A stretch of 15,558 nt of DNA from an uncultured Clostridia bacterium. GTDB lineage: Bacteria > Bacillota > Clostridia > Oscillospirales > Acutalibacteraceae. Position 1 is the stretch's first letter. The number at the start of each line of letters is the position of its first letter. The notes below the pieces were generated by a model. The model did not search any database, was not told where the DNA came from, and saw nothing but the letters and a program-made list of their open reading frames with translations. The stretch covers positions 1 to 15,558 of the forward strand of contig CANOFK010000004.1 of assembly GCA_947565265.1 (NCBI GenBank), given 5' to 3'. Positions 14,317 through 15,558 of this stretch are shown here, one piece after another. A program made the translations under genes and the position numbers.

Positions 14317-15558
14317 CTACCGCCCAGACACGCCCTTCCTCTGTAAGACCGGGCCCGGACGGGAGGCGGTTAGGCTGAAGAGGCAGGCCGCCGAAAGGGC
14401 AAAGTAGATGGTTACATTGGGCCGGCGCAGCACATTGCCGGAAATTTGGGCGGCCAGCACGGCCAGCAGGAAACTTATGCCCATTGCCCCCATTTCTATG
14501 GTGAGGAACCGGCATAGCCCCAGCCAAAGGCCTTTCAGCCACCGAAGGGGGCCGGCCTTGCCGCCTTCTGCGGCAGCCGCTTGCAGGCCGCTTTGCAGCT
14601 CGCCCCCCAGGGCCCGCAGCACGACAAACACAAATACCCCAAAAAATGCCAGATAGAGGGCAAAGCCGATATAGCCCGTGTTATAGAACACCGCCGGAAA
14701 ATCATTTTCCAGGTCATAGATGGCATCACCGTACAGGAAGTCGCTGTACTCAAAGCCCAGGAAATGGGTGAGCACGTCTTTTTCCTGCCACACCAGCCGG
14801 GCAAAGTTCAGCTTGCGTTCCCGCGTATCAGACAGTACGCTGGACAGGTCTGGGTGGTGGTAAGCCTGCATAACATTATAGGCGCCAAAACGGGCGTTCA
14901 GGTTCTTGGTCATAAACCCATATACCCCGTCATCCGCGTAGATGCCCATCAGGGCCCGGCGCATTAGGGCAACCTGCTTTTCCTTGGGGGGGATGATTTC
15001 TATCTTTTCATCCAGCTTGCCGTCGTTGCGGATCATCCCCCGCACCTCGTCGCTGGCCCCGCTGTTTTCCAGGCTCTCTTCCAACATGGAGCCATAGATA
15101 TCCTGGGAGTAGTCCGTCAACCTCGCCCGCTCCGCCATAGGCGATTGGCCCCGGAACACCACGGTCAGCGCCAGCAGCACCAGCAGGGGGAGTACGTATT
15201 TTAGCGACTGTTTTTTTAGTTGCACCAAGAACAAGAATATATATGCCCCACAAATGATAAATATGGAGTAAAAATTTAGTTTGGTGCCTGTTACGAACAT
15301 CAGGCCCACGGCCAAAACCGCCCCCAACAGATACAGGGGGTATTTGCCGGCCTGGTACGCCCAGTAGATCAGCAAGGGCGCGGTAAGCACGATAATAGCG
15401 CTTTGCGCGCTGGGCGTGGCGAACCACCCAAGCACCCCTACCCGGATGCTCTCGTAGGTGTACACCCCGTGGCCCATCAGCCAGGGCAGGGCTGTAAACA
15501 GGATGATCTCCCCAAAGGCGATGGCCGTGCCCAGGGCAAAATACCGCCGTAAACTGGG
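14317..15558 (-). CDS. O-antigen-ligase-like polysaccharide polymerase, N-terminus beyond window
   Basis: The frame is open to the right edge, so the 413 residues visible (stop at 14317) are a 5'-truncated view; the internal ATG at 15477 is not a credible start because a membrane segment continues upstream of it. About eight hydrophobic segments are visible, with one long extracytoplasmic loop (about residues 140-290 of the visible part) containing GVYGFMTKNLNARFG and HFLGFEYSDFLYGDAIYDLENDF. This layout, and the D-rich motif before a YNTGYIGFALYL helix, resemble O-antigen ligase/Wzy-type membrane proteins that polymerise or ligate surface glycans in the membrane. In a Gram-positive this suggests capsule or exopolysaccharide synthesis, presumably from a cluster to the right. 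Family assignment is by topology and motif resemblance. Confidence 0.65.
   Translation of the reverse strand, partial: PSLRRYFALGTAIAFGEIILFTALPWLMGHGVYTYESIRVGVLGWFATPSAQSAIIVLTAPLLIYWAYQAGKYPLYLLGAVLAVGLMFVTGTKLNFYSIFIICGAYIFLFLVQLKKQSLKYVLPLLVLLALTVVFRGQSPMAERARLTDYSQDIYGSMLEESLENSGASDEVRGMIRNDGKLDEKIEIIPPKEKQVALMRRALMGIYADDGVYGFMTKNLNARFGAYNVMQAYHHPDLSSVLSDTRERKLNFARLVWQEKDVLTHFLGFEYSDFLYGDAIYDLENDFPAVFYNTGYIGFALYLAFFGVFVFVVLRALGGELQSGLQAAAAEGGKAGPLRWLKGLWLGLCRFLTIEMGAMGISFLLAVLAAQISGNVLRRPNVTIYFALSAACLFSLTASRPGPVLQRKGVSGR

Noticed and set aside
15475..15477. ATG at 15477 as the true start of the O-antigen-ligase-like protein
   Set aside because: The same frame continues to the window edge and encodes another hydrophobic segment, so the gene is truncated by the window.

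Overview
The window looks like chromosome of a GC-rich anaerobic Gram-positive bacterium, most likely a gut-type Clostridia (Oscillospiraceae-like). This is inferred from strong GGAGG-type ribosome sites, GTG starts, a YqhQ/DUF1385-PrmC gene pair, a recA-recX operon, a PTS enzyme I, and an oxygen-sensitive acyl-CoA dehydratase activase/dehydratase pair. The genus cannot be fixed from sequence alone.

Left half, plus strand. A 60-bp direct repeat (1-60 and 179-238), each copy carrying a consensus-like sigma-A promoter, leads into a 971-aa iron-sulfur protein with two tandem ATPase (BcrAD/BadFG) domains and a DUF2229-like part (290-3205). After a structured 389-bp non-coding gap comes a 413-aa dehydratase-like protein (3595-4836). 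In many Firmicutes these two are one protein of about 1400 aa; here they are separate. Next are a probable lipoprotein with three calcium-loop (FG-GAP/VCBS-like) motifs (4910-6271), an OmpR-type response regulator (6297-7001) and a membrane histidine kinase (7138-8547), probably one signalling module. The strand ends with a YqhQ-like membrane protein (8597-9529) overlapping prmC by 4 bp (9526-10374).

A bidirectional terminator hairpin (10381-10412) separates this from the minus-strand right half. Reading leftward from the right edge: an O-antigen-ligase-like membrane protein whose N-terminus lies outside the window (14317-15558), ptsI (best start 14081), a terminator hairpin, then recA from its own promoter and recX overlapping recA by 4 bp.

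Most of the window is housekeeping genes. The less ordinary parts are the promoter repeat at the left edge, the split activase/dehydratase with repeats and a perfect hairpin between its halves, the lipoprotein plus two-component triad, and palindromes in the recA and ptsI upstream regions. I saw no rRNA, tRNA, CRISPR array, transposase or phage gene. No clearly new system is demonstrated.
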